Shown: in pieces, positions 42,168 through 51,680 of the stretch
How positions within the stretch are numbered: the stretch's first letter is position 1
Layout: the number at the start of each line of letters is the position of its first letter
From: JAYSYM01 sp964543475
Lineage (GTDB): Bacteria > Bdellovibrionota > Bdellovibrionia > Bdellovibrionales > JAMPXM01
DNA length: 64,000 nucleotides
Assembly: GCA_964543475.1 (NCBI GenBank)
Contig: CAZIYJ010000002.1
Span: 62,001 to 126,000, forward strand
Direction of reading: 5' to 3'
Position numbers and translations under genes: made by a program
Notes under the pieces: model-generated
The model's input: the letters and a program-made list of their open reading frames with translations, nothing else
The model's database searches: none
Told to the model about the DNA's origin: nothing

Positions 42168-45100
42168 TAGTGACCTCCCTTTTCAGCAGCTGCATCGCTG
42201 AAGTGTCCTGGTCCATGAGGTGGCAGCGACGGATATTCTTTAATCTCGCGATCAGCATTTCTGATTCGGCTCATGTAACGAACACGTGGCTTCGTCGCAA
42301 GTTCTTCGAGAACTCCGTACATTCGCTCGTTCTTCTGATACATCTTCGCAACACGACTTTCAGGATCATTCAGATCGCCGAAGACGATGGCGTTAGTTGG
42401 GCAAGTCTCTTCGCAAGCCGACTTAATCTCGCCGTCTCTTAGTGCGCGCTTTTCATCTTTAGCCACGCTAGTCCCGCGGCGAATTCTTTGAACACAGAAA
42501 GTACATTTTTCCATGACACCACGTGATCGAACCGTAACGTCTGGGTTCAAAGACATGTGCTGTGGCTTCGCCCATTGCGACTGATAATTGAACCAGTTGA
42601 ATCTGCGAACTTTATAAGGGCAGTTGTTTGAGCAATATCGAGTTCCAACGCAACGGTTGTAAATCATATCGTTCAAACCTTCTTCGTTGTGAACTGTTGC
42701 TAATACTGGGCAAACAGTTTCACACGGAGCAAGTTCACAATGCTGACAAAGCATTGGCTGGAATAAAACATCTGGGTCTTGAGGTGTTCCAACGTAATAA
42801 CGATCGATGCGGATCCAGTGCATTTCGCGACCCTGCAAAATATATCGTTTACCAACTGTTGGAATGTTGTTCTCTGACTGACAAGCGACGACGCAAGCTG
42901 AACAGCCTGTGCAGACGTTCATGTCGATCGCCATACCCCATTTATGTCTATTATATTTATGATCTGGCCAAATTGAGAAAACGTGAGGCTTGTTGATTCC
43001 TGAATTTGGATTCTTCTGGAAGTTGGCGTTTGTTGTGTAACCAACGATAGGTCGACCCTCTAATTGATGGTGACCCTGCACGCAAGCAAGCTCATATTTC
43101 TCGCCAGTTTTTTCGATTGTAGCCTGAAGTCCTGAGAAGACAGGGTTGCCATCAGCAAAACCTGCAAGTTGATAAGCGTTTACGCCAATGTCCTTACAAA
43201 CTTTTCCGGCACTGGCTACCCGACCGTAACCAACTGCTAAACCGAGAGCCGAGTCATGAAGACCTGGCTGAATATGCACAGGAACTTTTACCGATTTATC
43301 ACCAACGCGAAGATTAACTACCGAACCCTCTTTCAGACCCTGCGATTCTGCAAGACCCGGAGAAACACATAAGTAGTTGTCCCAAACGATTTTGGTTACC
43401 GGATCCGGAAGCTCTTGTAGCCACGGAACGTTCGCCATTTTTCCGTCTAAGATTCCGACCTTTGGATAAAGAACTAATTCTAATCCTGTGTAAGGAGCAG
43501 GAACTTTAGGATTGAAGTCACCACCAGCTGATCGGCCAGAAGAAGCTGCTTCACGGCGAGAACCCGCGCTGTCGACGACTCCCGTCTGAAGTACATTGAC
43601 CCAGAACTCTTCGAAGTTAGCGCCGCGTGCAGCGCCACTTGCCTTTGGATAAACTTCTTCGCGCCATACCGCTTGAAGATAGTTGAACCAAGTTTCAGAA
43701 GCTTTCACTCGTGCCGAAGCATTGGCTGAAAGTTTAGTCCAAGCAAAGAGCGTTTCTTGGAGTGAGCGTGTTTGATGGAGCGGACGAAGAGTTGGTTGCT
43801 GAATGCTGTAAACACCCGCCTGTAACTCAAAATCTCCCCAAGCTTCGAAGCTCGAACCTGCAGGAAGAACAAAGTGCGCGTGTACGCCAGTTTCGTCGTT
43901 GAAGTTACCTGTGTAGACAACAGTTTCAACTTTTTTCAATGCCTCAACAAAGCCCGCTTCGCGAGGAAGATGGTAAACCGGATTTACTCCATCAATAACG
44001 AGCGTGTGAACGCTACCTGCATTCATGTCTGCGATGAGTTTATTAACTGCAGCGAAAGTACCGCGATTTCCAGTGTAAGAATTCGCATGATCAACAGTCA
44101 CTCCGTCGTTTCCGAGAAGAGAGTTGAGCATATTCACAGCCATTTGAAGATCGACTGCATTTGCAGTTTGAGTCATCAAACCACCCGCAATCACCAAGCT
44201 CTTTCCGCGATTTGCCCAAAGCTGATCAGCGGTGCGAGCGAAAAATTGAGCGTCGATTCCTAGGCGCTGAGCTGCATCTGCAAACTGAGAGCTAAAGGCA
44301 AATGATCGACCTGCGCGCTTGCCAATTTCAGCAAGTAACCCAAGGGCCACATCAAGTTGCTGAGAAGGACGAACACGAATGCGATCATCAGCATTCATTC
44401 CAGTAACGCTCATGACTGATTCGAAAACCACGAGTCGAGACATGTCTTTTCCGGGCTGACGAGTCTTCGACCACTGTCGTGAGAACTCTGCAGGCGAGAG
44501 ATATGTTCCAAGGAAGTCAGCACCGAGACTTACAACCATTTGTGCTTTATCAAAACGGTAGCGTGGAACTGCTTCTTTTCCGTATGAGCGCTTTTGTGCT
44601 TCGAGGACATCGCTCACCGGGAGCGAATCCATCTCAACATGTGAACCTGAGTACACGCGTTGGAAGTCAGCGATCATAGCGCGAGTTGATGGAGAAGGAA
44701 CAGATGAAGTGAGGACAGCAACTTTGCCCATCGACAAGTGCTTACTAATTTTTTCGTCTGCCACTTCGAAAGTTGTATTAATCGTTTCGCGATTCGTGCG
44801 CTCTTTGTTTAAAAGGTTGCGCTTTGGATTTTGCAAGCGATCTGGATCGTAAAGACCAAGTACGGCCGCTTGTGCTGTTGCAGTTAATCCGCCCATGTTC
44901 ATTGGGTGTTGCGGATTGCCTTCAATTTTTATTGGGCGACCTTCAAGTGTCTTAACTAAAATTCCGTAGCCTTGTTGACCGTCGAAATAAGTTGAAGTGT
45001 AAAAAGTTGGCTCGCCTGGTGTAATCTCTTTTGGCGCTTGCGCATACGGGATAATTGTTTGCACTGGGCGACGAACACAGCTTGTAGAAGCAAGTGCAAG

Positions 45101-45322
45101 TGACGCACCCATGAGCTTTAAAAATTCTCGTCTTGCAACGCCGTCTTGCCCGTCTTCTTCCTTCAAAGGAGAAGATTGGAATTCACCTTCAGCCATTTTG
45201 CGGAAAGCGGGATCGTTATTGTAATCGTCTAAGCCAAGCCAAAACTCAGGTGCTTGTTGTGCCTCTGGTGGCGTTTCTGACGGTGGATTCTGCTGTATTT
45301 GTGGTGTTTGATTTTCTTCCAT
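42167..45322 (-). CDS. actB: Alternative complex III iron-sulfur subunit ActB
   Basis: The 1051-residue protein fuses a molybdopterin-oxidoreductase-like domain (residues about 60-740, probably without cofactor, as in known ActB) and a ferredoxin domain with four Cys clusters: CTGCSACVVACQSENN, CQHCELAPCETVCPV, CVGTRYCSNNCPY and CTFCVQRI with CEETCP. A twin-arginine-type signal (RREFLKLMGASLALASTS) near residue 70 targets it across the membrane. ATG 45322 with AGGTGG five bases upstream is preferred to the GTG at 45331. It holds the electron relay between quinol and cytochromes. Confidence 0.94.
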   Translation of the reverse strand: MEENQTPQIQQNPPSETPPEAQQAPEFWLGLDDYNNDPAFRKMAEGEFQSSPLKEEDGQDGVARREFLKLMGASLALASTSCVRRPVQTIIPYAQAPKEITPGEPTFYTSTYFDGQQGYGILVKTLEGRPIKIEGNPQHPMNMGGLTATAQAAVLGLYDPDRLQNPKRNLLNKERTNRETINTTFEVADEKISKHLSMGKVAVLTSSVPSPSTRAMIADFQRVYSGSHVEMDSLPVSDVLEAQKRSYGKEAVPRYRFDKAQMVVSLGADFLGTYLSPAEFSRQWSKTRQPGKDMSRLVVFESVMSVTGMNADDRIRVRPSQQLDVALGLLAEIGKRAGRSFAFSSQFADAAQRLGIDAQFFARTADQLWANRGKSLVIAGGLMTQTANAVDLQMAVNMLNSLLGNDGVTVDHANSYTGNRGTFAAVNKLIADMNAGSVHTLVIDGVNPVYHLPREAGFVEALKKVETVVYTGNFNDETGVHAHFVLPAGSSFEAWGDFELQAGVYSIQQPTLRPLHQTRSLQETLFAWTKLSANASARVKASETWFNYLQAVWREEVYPKASGAARGANFEEFWVNVLQTGVVDSAGSRREAASSGRSAGGDFNPKVPAPYTGLELVLYPKVGILDGKMANVPWLQELPDPVTKIVWDNYLCVSPGLAESQGLKEGSVVNLRVGDKSVKVPVHIQPGLHDSALGLAVGYGRVASAGKVCKDIGVNAYQLAGFADGNPVFSGLQATIEKTGEKYELACVQGHHQLEGRPIVGYTTNANFQKNPNSGINKPHVFSIWPDHKYNRHKWGMAIDMNVCTGCSACVVACQSENNIPTVGKRYILQGREMHWIRIDRYYVGTPQDPDVLFQPMLCQHCELAPCETVCPVLATVHNEEGLNDMIYNRCVGTRYCSNNCPYKVRRFNWFNYQSQWAKPQHMSLNPDVTVRSRGVMEKCTFCVQRIRRGTSVAKDEKRALRDGEIKSACEETCPTNAIVFGDLNDPESRVAKMYQKNERMYGVLEELATKPRVRYMSRIRNADREIKEYPSLPPHGPGHFSDAAAEKGGH

Positions 45323-45331
45323 GTGTTCCAC

Positions 45332-45880
45332 CTAGTAGTGACAAGTTGAGCAGCTCACGGGAGCTTGATGTTCTGGTTGACGGTGACAATCGATACACCA
45401 TCCCATCGACAAGCTTGAGAACTGATAAACTGTTTCCATTGTTTCAACAGGCCCGTGACACTTCGTACATGCCATAGGTGCGCCGAATTTTTGAACGTGA
45501 CGTTTGTGATTGAACTTAACGTGATCTGGAAGCATGTGCACATTCACCCAAGCCAGTGGCTTGTTCTCGTTGTAGTGACGAGAAATAGTTTGAATGTGTT
45601 CTTTGCCTTTTTCAGTACTGCCCGGAATTACTAAGTGGCAGTTCATGCAAATGTTCAGCGATGGAACCGACGAATGATTCGCACGTTCAGCTGTCGAGTG
45701 ACAGTACAAACATGGAACTTTGTAAGCGCCAGCATGAATCTCATGCGAAAATGGAACTGGTTGTTCGGGTTGATAACCTTTGTTGTAACCAATCGATCCC
45801 CACTGATCACAACCGGTGAGCCAAGTACTCGCGACAACAGCAACAAAAGCTATTAGCACGAAACGGACGTGCGCACTCAT
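45332..45880 (-). CDS. actA: Alternative complex III pentahaem cytochrome ActA
   Basis: The 182-residue protein has a lipobox (VVASTWLTGCDQ) and five CxxCH haem sites: CLYCH, CMNCH, CTKCH, CIDCH and CSTCH, matching the pentahaem ActA. Extra His residues supply distal ligands. It is the first gene of actABCDEF. GAGGAG lies five bases before the ATG. The resB/ccsA genes directly upstream provide haem attachment. Confidence 0.95.
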   Translation of the reverse strand: MSAHVRFVLIAFVAVVASTWLTGCDQWGSIGYNKGYQPEQPVPFSHEIHAGAYKVPCLYCHSTAERANHSSVPSLNICMNCHLVIPGSTEKGKEHIQTISRHYNENKPLAWVNVHMLPDHVKFNHKRHVQKFGAPMACTKCHGPVETMETVYQFSSLSMGWCIDCHRQPEHQAPVSCSTCHY

Positions 45881-45996
45881 TACGACTCCTCATTGATGCA
45901 AAGAAAAACCTGCAAGATATTAACTAACGAATGTTATGAAGAGTGTGAACAAAATTCTGATAACCAATTGAAAATTGTCAGGATCCCAGAATCGCC

Positions 45997-47613
45997 TCAG
46001 GCTGCTCGTTGTTTACGCACAAAGGCTACGTACCCGACAAAGACAATGTGAATGAAGACAAATCCGCTCACATATTCAACGCCACCAGCGCCGAATCCGT
46101 ACGAATGAAGGCCCGCGCCCAGCACGAAATTCACACCGTACCAAGCCATCAAAACTAGCGAAAAAGTGATCACAGCACTTGCCGCCATTCCGAATTCACG
46201 AATGAGTCCGACCAAACGACCATGCAGCACAGCAAGATACCCCATTAATGCGATAAAGGCCCAAGTCTCTTTTGGGTCCCATCCCCAAAAGCGGCCCCAA
46301 GAATAGTCGGCCCAAACTCCGCCCAAGATTGTTCCGGCAGCAAGTAGCACAACTCCAACCTGCATTGATCGATAGATCGACTGAACGACAGCTTTTACTT
46401 TCTCGCTTTTCTCGCTCTCGCCTCTTAAGAAATAAATCAGCGCAAGGTCACCGAGTGCGAAGGCAAGAAAGAAGGCTGAGTAGCTGATGGTGATCGTAAG
46501 AACGTGAACTGTTAACCAAAGCGTACTTCGTAGAACAGGCTCAAGTGGTTGAAGTGAATGATCAAGAATTGCTGGTGCTGAGTTTGCGACGATCAAACAC
46601 AGAACTGCAGTTGCTGTTCCGGCGAGCAGAATAAAGATTCTGCGCTGAAGTGCCTCGAAAATCATCGCAAACAAGACGATCCCGAAGCCGACCCAGACGA
46701 CCGATTCGTACATATTTGAAACTGGTGGGCGGCCCGTTAGATAAATTCTTAGCGAAAATCCGTAAATATGGAGCATGAACGCAATAATCGAAAGCGCCCA
46801 ACCTGCCTGATACCATCGCTTGCGACCACTCTGCCAAGCAAACGCAAGAGCTAGCGATGCTAACAAATAGACAATCCAAGTTTTTTGGAACGGCTCAAAC
46901 GAATTGTAATGAACTTCGATCTCAATATCTTTGGCGTGAGCGTAGGCAGCAGGATTAATTTCGCGAGCGGTTTTAATGTACTCATCGATTGCGATTTTAA
47001 GTTGATCTGCTTCAGAGCTTTGAGTCGGAACGTCGTTTGGCAATGCAGAGACGAAGGCTTTTGCGATCTCGCTAAATTTGAGGCGCAAAGTCTCGTCGAG
47101 TTTATTCATTCCGATCCATTGCTCGCTTGCGGGCTGTGGTGCCACACGAATTGCCGCGCCTTCACGAATTCCCATAAATAGATCAAGCTGATTTCGAAGA
47201 CGAGCGACGGCCTGATAATAAGGATCTAATTTTTCTTTTGCCTCAAGCTTGTTACCGAGTTCCTGAAAAAGTAAGCCGATGCGATCGTTTCGTACGAGAT
47301 CTTGTGATGCAAAGTACTTCTCGCTGACATCAAGACGGAGTGATTCTTTTAAACCTTTGTGCGGGATTTCGATAATTTTTTTATCATCCCACGCTTGCGG
47401 AGTTAAAAACCAAGTTGTGACGATTTCAACTGCCGGTCGACCTTGAAATGTTTGGCGACCAGTGACGAGCTGCAGAGCTTCTCGAGAGAAGGTGTCGTAA
47501 GGCTTAATTCTCCCGCCATCTTGGACCGGCAAATACTTCATCGCATCTGTCGAACCAGCAAAACAAGAAATCGAGATGAGTAAATTTAGAATTAAACCAA
47601 ACGTAAATTTCAC
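45997..47613 (-). CDS. ccsA: System II cytochrome c biogenesis protein CcsA (CcsB-type, long N-terminal domain)
   Basis: The 538-residue protein has a signal peptide, a periplasmic domain of about 200 residues (QDGGRIKPYDTFSREALQL, a pattern seen in the long bacterial forms), then eight or more membrane helices with the haem-handling WWD motif (WADYSWGRFWGWDPKETWAF) and flanking His (HVLTITISYSAFFLA, AVLHGRL). It exports haem and ligates it to CxxCH apocytochromes together with ResB. It starts nine bases after the resB stop and ends 116 bases before actA. Confidence 0.92.
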   Translation of the reverse strand: MKFTFGLILNLLISISCFAGSTDAMKYLPVQDGGRIKPYDTFSREALQLVTGRQTFQGRPAVEIVTTWFLTPQAWDDKKIIEIPHKGLKESLRLDVSEKYFASQDLVRNDRIGLLFQELGNKLEAKEKLDPYYQAVARLRNQLDLFMGIREGAAIRVAPQPASEQWIGMNKLDETLRLKFSEIAKAFVSALPNDVPTQSSEADQLKIAIDEYIKTAREINPAAYAHAKDIEIEVHYNSFEPFQKTWIVYLLASLALAFAWQSGRKRWYQAGWALSIIAFMLHIYGFSLRIYLTGRPPVSNMYESVVWVGFGIVLFAMIFEALQRRIFILLAGTATAVLCLIVANSAPAILDHSLQPLEPVLRSTLWLTVHVLTITISYSAFFLAFALGDLALIYFLRGESEKSEKVKAVVQSIYRSMQVGVVLLAAGTILGGVWADYSWGRFWGWDPKETWAFIALMGYLAVLHGRLVGLIREFGMAASAVITFSLVLMAWYGVNFVLGAGLHSYGFGAGGVEYVSGFVFIHIVFVGYVAFVRKQRAA

Positions 47614-47622
47614 CCGTAGCTC

Positions 47623-49050
47623 CTAATTCAGCCGTGTTGCGGCCAGTTGTCGCCGCTTAAAATAGAACATATGAATTGAACCCAGAACTATCAATAGAGA
47701 ACCCAGATACTTAATCCATCTTCCTGGATCTTTATTGACTGAAAATATTGAAGCAATCGGCTGGCCTTGCTCATCTTCGCTGAAGCTTGCTTGATAAACC
47801 GTAAAGCCTTTGTGCTTAAGTGGCTCGTTCATCGAAATTTTGAACTCACCGAGACCAGGAACTTCGACAAGGCTTTCGTAAGAAGCTGCACGCATGGTTC
47901 CTTGATATCGACCAACGTTAAACTGTCTAAGCGTGATCGGAAAGCCGAGGTTTATTCTGCGATTCATGTAACTTACAATATAGACAGCCTCATTCGAGAA
48001 AAGCTTCACCATACTATTAAGGCCCAGCCAGTATTCGTTGGTCTGATCTTTAGCGAGGTACTTGATTTTAATCGCTGGGCTCGTGAGCTCAGTTGGCTTA
48101 TCCATTTTTTTAAACGTCACTTCTTGTTTTGCCATCGGATAATAATCAATTAAGCGGAGCTTAAGGCCCATCCAGCCAGTCTCGATTGTTTCTCCTGCTT
48201 TTATTTTTCCCTGTTTCGTAATTTTGCCTTCGCGCGCAGAGTGAATTGCATACGAAACTTGTGAGTCTGATGCGGGCTGAATCACTATCAAGTTAGAGTT
48301 GGAATATGGCACTGGCGTGTTAGTAAGAATCATCTTTGCCGGACCAAAATTTTGCTCAACCGCTCGGCCTTTTGCAGGCTGAAGCAACCAGTTTACGAGA
48401 TTCACATTCGGATTCTCGAGTTGAAAACGAATTGCAGCTCCGTCGCTTTCGGTTTTTGACGGAACTGTCTTTTCGTTTCTCATGGCGAACGGGAAATGTT
48501 CGACGACTGTGATTTCGCCATCAGGAATTGAAATCTGAAGAGGCTCTTTTTCAAATGATCGGCCAAAAAACTGAGCCTGCTCTCCGGTGGCTTCAGAATG
48601 GTCGTAAAGCTTTCGAATTTTATCGCCATCGAGTGACGCATAAACGGTTAAATCAATTTCGCTTAAAGTTACCGCTTGCGAAGACTCTCCGATACCAACG
48701 GCCACACTACCGTCGATCCCAAAATAGCGAGTCGCAATTGAGCCAAGAATTAAAATAATGATTCCGATGTGCGCGAGAATAAAACCAGTATGCTTTTTCT
48801 GCCAAGGCCAACGGTCAACCATAACGGCCGTCAAACTTAGGCAAAGAGCGAAGAGTGCCACATACATATAGACAGAATGGTAGACGAGCATCTGCGCGAT
48901 CTGCGCATTGTACTTGGACTCAACAATTGTTCCCCAAGCACTAATCCCGGCAATAGCTAATACAATGACGACCGCAAGCTTCAACGAAGCGAAGATTTTA
49001 ATAACTCGACGCTTGATGTTTTTTTTGGAGATCGCGGGCTTAGCAGTCAC
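47623..49050 (-). CDS. resB: System II cytochrome c biogenesis protein ResB/Ccs1
   Basis: The 475-residue protein has three N-terminal membrane helices (LKLAVVIVLAIAGISAWGT; VYMYVALFALCLSLTAVMVD; FILAHIGIIILILGSIATRY), a large periplasmic domain (about 110-430) and a last helix (YLGSLLIVLGSIHMFYFKRR), the ResB/Ccs1 layout. It chaperones apocytochromes for CcsA. GTG 49050 is taken as start; only an AGGG lies upstream. Confidence 0.92.
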   Translation of the reverse strand: MTAKPAISKKNIKRRVIKIFASLKLAVVIVLAIAGISAWGTIVESKYNAQIAQMLVYHSVYMYVALFALCLSLTAVMVDRWPWQKKHTGFILAHIGIIILILGSIATRYFGIDGSVAVGIGESSQAVTLSEIDLTVYASLDGDKIRKLYDHSEATGEQAQFFGRSFEKEPLQISIPDGEITVVEHFPFAMRNEKTVPSKTESDGAAIRFQLENPNVNLVNWLLQPAKGRAVEQNFGPAKMILTNTPVPYSNSNLIVIQPASDSQVSYAIHSAREGKITKQGKIKAGETIETGWMGLKLRLIDYYPMAKQEVTFKKMDKPTELTSPAIKIKYLAKDQTNEYWLGLNSMVKLFSNEAVYIVSYMNRRINLGFPITLRQFNVGRYQGTMRAASYESLVEVPGLGEFKISMNEPLKHKGFTVYQASFSEDEQGQPIASIFSVNKDPGRWIKYLGSLLIVLGSIHMFYFKRRQLAATRLN

Positions 49051-49074
49051 TTGAGAAGTGCCCTCTACTTAAAG

Positions 49075-49170
49075 TTAGAAAACGAAAGACATCAAGAACG
49101 CGAATAAATGTATGCATACGAATAGCACAACAAAACGTTGTTTCACAGGACGGCCTAAAGCCAGCTGCAT
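49075..49170 (-). CDS. 31-residue single-pass membrane peptide upstream of resB
   Basis: ATG 49170 is preceded by GGAGG seven bases upstream. The peptide is MQLALGRPVKQRFVVLF followed by VCIHLFAFLMSFVF: a short basic head and one hydrophobic helix. The stop lies 25 bases before the resB start on the same strand. The strong ribosome-binding site, the membrane profile and the position support a real small gene, perhaps an accessory of the haem-attachment complex. No homologue is known to me; it could also be a leader peptide. Confidence 0.6.
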   Translation of the reverse strand: MQLALGRPVKQRFVVLFVCIHLFAFLMSFVF

Positions 49171-49208
49171 AGAATTTCCTCCGAGATGATTGGAGTGCAG
49201 GTAACACG

Positions 49209-50000
49209 CTACTTAAGCGCATTCAAGACAGATGACACGGCTGCTTCGAGTTTACGCTGAATTTCTGCTGAAGGCCCGGGCAAAAGTGCCTTAGTTTTCT
49301 CGTCCATGTAAAGACCGCGCTTCAGTTCAACCTGGATCGAATGATGGTTTTCAAACGGACGACCGTAAGTTTCGGTCACCCGTCCACCTAAGTAAGGCCA
49401 GTTGTAGGCAACTGTGAAACCAGCTTTTTCATAACTTGAGATCACTAAATCTTTAAACCATGTCGAACAACTTTTGGCGCCACAGTCGCTCACGACAATG
49501 TCGGCTCGAGTTTCGCCCGGATCACGATGCTCTTTCGTACCGACTGAAGGCATGCTGTGCGCATCGATGTGATAAATTTCGGTTGCACCTTGAAGCTTCA
49601 TTTTCTCGACTGTAGCTCGGACTTCATTATGAAACGGACGAAAGTATTTTTTGATCAGTTCATCATGCAAATCTTTTGAGATCGGCTTTTGCATGAGCTT
49701 ATCGCCCATCGTCGTGATTGACCAATGTAACCCTCGCGGAAATTTTCCGGAAGGATTTTTGTGCCCTATGACAGAATCTGCATCGACGTCGTCTTCTAGA
49801 CGATTGAGATCAATTGCGTATCGATGCCATTCAGTTTTGACACTTGGAATATTAAATTTTGAGATGGTTGGCTCATAAAGCCGATCTACATAACGATCGA
49901 CATCGTACATGAGTAGTGTTTCGGGCAAACCTTTTAGCCAAGGCGCTTCAATCGGGATCCGCTCCCCAGAATGCGGAATAGTAATCAGAAGAGATTTCAT
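49209..50000 (-). CDS. N-formylglutamate amidohydrolase family protein
   Basis: The 263-residue protein matches the FGase family: LLITIPHSGERIPIEAPWL at the N-terminus, YDVDRYVDRLYEP, the RYAIDLNRLEDD block, YHIDAHSMPSVG and a C-terminal HHSIQVELKRGLYMDE. His and Asp/Glu residues in PHSG, DAHS and VELKR form the metal site. The family removes formate from N-formylglutamate in His breakdown, but without other hut genes nearby another amide is possible. ATG 50000 is chosen over an in-frame TTG at 50009. It is divergent from the adenosyltransferase gene. Confidence 0.87.
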   Translation of the reverse strand: MKSLLITIPHSGERIPIEAPWLKGLPETLLMYDVDRYVDRLYEPTISKFNIPSVKTEWHRYAIDLNRLEDDVDADSVIGHKNPSGKFPRGLHWSITTMGDKLMQKPISKDLHDELIKKYFRPFHNEVRATVEKMKLQGATEIYHIDAHSMPSVGTKEHRDPGETRADIVVSDCGAKSCSTWFKDLVISSYEKAGFTVAYNWPYLGGRVTETYGRPFENHHSIQVELKRGLYMDEKTKALLPGPSAEIQRKLEAAVSSVLNALK

Positions 50001-50037
50001 TGCACTCAATCCTAAGCTGGCGTTAAGGTTAGAAGCA

Positions 50038-50631
50038 ATGAAAGTCTACACACGATTAGGTGATAAAGGACAAACTTCTTTGGTTGGCGGAAAGCGAGTC
50101 GCGAAATCTGATTTGCGACTTGATGTCTATGGAACCGTCGATGAAACAAATTCGGTCGCGGGCCTAATTGCTGCCGAAATTCGCCAAGAGCAAACTCGTG
50201 GCGGCAAACCTCACGTAGCGACCGATTATGATTTCATACTCAGTCACATCAGCAAAATTCAAAGTTCGCTATTTGATGTGGGCAGCCACTTGGCGTGCGA
50301 TGACACTGCACTTCGCGCTAAAATGCCGGTTGTTAGTGAAGATGAGATTACCAATTTAGAAAAATGGATGGATCACTACAGTAACGATTTGCCTACGCTC
50401 AAGCATTTCATTTTGCCTGGCGGTTCAAAAGCTGCGGGATTCGCTCATCTTGCGCGAACTGTCGCAAGACGAGCCGAAAGATTATGCGTTCAACTGGGCG
50501 AAACTGAGGAAGTTGAAGCGATTGTTGTGAAATATCTCAATCGCTTAAGTGATTATTTCTTTGTGCTCGCTCGCAAACTCAATCAGCTTGCGAACATTTC
50601 AGAAGTGATCTGGGATCCCAAAAAGAGTTAA
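50038..50631 (+). CDS. Cob(I)yrinic acid a,c-diamide adenosyltransferase (PduO type)
   Basis: The 197-residue protein is a PduO-type ATP:cob(I)alamin adenosyltransferase. The ATP loop is YTRLGDKGQTSLVGGKRVAK; conserved later blocks are HFILPGGSKAAGFAHLART, RRAERLCV and KYLNRLSDYFFVLAR. It makes the upper axial ligand of adenosylcobalamin. The frame could extend to 49909, but ATG 50038, with AAGG upstream and the normal family N-terminus MKVYTRLGDKG, is clear. No B12-dependent enzyme is encoded in the window. Confidence 0.93.
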   Translation: MKVYTRLGDKGQTSLVGGKRVAKSDLRLDVYGTVDETNSVAGLIAAEIRQEQTRGGKPHVATDYDFILSHISKIQSSLFDVGSHLACDDTALRAKMPVVSEDEITNLEKWMDHYSNDLPTLKHFILPGGSKAAGFAHLARTVARRAERLCVQLGETEEVEAIVVKYLNRLSDYFFVLARKLNQLANISEVIWDPKKS

Positions 50632-50637
50632 AAGCTC

Positions 50638-50677
50638 AAACAGCGTAGCTTGCCATAGTTAAACAGCGTAGCTGTTT
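50638..50677. repeat. Short duplicated hairpin between convergent genes
   Basis: AAACAGCGTAGCT occurs at 50638-50650 and again at 50661-50673. The second copy forms AAACAGC-GTA-GCTGTTT, a seven-base stem, across the stop of the minus-strand gene at 50659. It may act as a two-way terminator between the adenosyltransferase and its convergent neighbour. Confidence 0.4.
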
Positions 50678-51366
50678 GCAAGCGGCCGCAAGCCCTGCCA
50701 GAACCAATTTAAAATTGGATCAGCTTCGATTGAGTCAATCACTGTCACAGACTCAAGCGTTTCGTCATTGCTGCTAGCAAGTGCATTCGCTGGCCCAATG
50801 TTGACGAATTTAGTTACGTTCATTTTCTCAATGAGTTCTGTGAAGAGTTTCTTTGCTTCTGAACCTTTGAGAACTTCGTTAACTGATTTTAGAGTTCCGT
50901 TTTCAGCGATGTTTACTTCAACAACCGTCATATCTTCTGGAGCTGGCGATGCATTTATCTGAATGACGTTTGCTGAAGCATCGTCTTGGCTCAGCTCTTG
51001 AGCTTCGCTTGCGAGCGCTCTTTGAATGAAAGTAGTGATTGATTCGCCCTTAATTAAATCAAGAACATTCGGCTCGTGAGCTGATGCCATTAAGTAGCTT
51101 GGTTTTCTTTGCGATCGAAGTGAACGCTCGAAAAGCGCCATTTGCACCAATGAAGAAAGAATAATCTTAACTGACGAGTTCTTGTTAAGAACTGCGTCGT
51201 CTGAATTTGCAATCGCAAGAAGATCAATTTGCTCTAAGCCCATTTGATCAATAGCTTTCTGAGCCTGACGAATTTTGATTGATACTTCTGGAATTCGAAG
51301 AACTGATGTACGTACTTCTGAAAAATCCACTCCGTTACGACCCGCAAACACAACTACACTTTTCAT
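50659..51366 (-). CDS. Degenerate FabD-like (malonyl-transferase-like) protein
   Basis: The 235-residue protein looks like a shortened acyl-carrier-protein S-malonyltransferase. MKSVVVFAGRNGVDFS stands where FabD has its PGQG start; VLNKNSSVKIILSSLVQMAL resembles the LN-x-T-x-x-x-QPALL block; and LFTELIEKMNVTKFVNIGPA matches the C-terminal GP-x-x-L block. The catalytic GHSxGE appears as ASAHEPN, so the active serine is lost and the protein is unlikely to be an active transferase. This assignment rests on pattern and order, not on a search. It may be regulatory or structural. Confidence 0.5.
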   Translation of the reverse strand: MKSVVVFAGRNGVDFSEVRTSVLRIPEVSIKIRQAQKAIDQMGLEQIDLLAIANSDDAVLNKNSSVKIILSSLVQMALFERSLRSQRKPSYLMASAHEPNVLDLIKGESITTFIQRALASEAQELSQDDASANVIQINASPAPEDMTVVEVNIAENGTLKSVNEVLKGSEAKKLFTELIEKMNVTKFVNIGPANALASSNDETLESVTVIDSIEADPILNWFWQGLRPLANSYAV

Positions 51367-51680
51367 CTTCTGTTTCCCCGTAATATCCCGCTCGATGCGT
51401 CTCTTTAGTTTTTACAATCCCCGGTGACAATCAACGTCACTTGCAGACTTCTAAAGCAACACGTGTGCCAAAAATCGTGACGTAAAAGTTCGCGCGAGCT
51501 ACGCGTAAAATTCAGCACGAGGTCTTTTGGTCGAATTGTTCACACGGGTCCAGGGATTTTTTTCAACCCACTTGCGAAATCCTTTCTGCGTTTAAAGTCG
51601 GGCCCGAGCTAAGCAGTGCGCCGCTTACTCTTCTTAATTTTAGTCAGAATAGCACCGATAAAGATCTGAGGATCTAACTG
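51367..51680. other. Intergenic region without recognisable gene
   Basis: These 314 bases separate the divergent FabD-like and RCC1 genes and should hold both promoters, but no convincing -35/-10 pair was found. A small GATC-TGAG-GATC motif lies near the right end. Short ORFs on either strand have no ribosome-binding site or protein-like composition. Confidence 0.5.

Noticed and set aside
49040..49222. 60-residue minus-strand frame covering the 31-residue peptide gene
   Set aside because: It lacks a ribosome-binding site, while the overlapping 31-residue frame has GGAGG and a membrane-helix profile.
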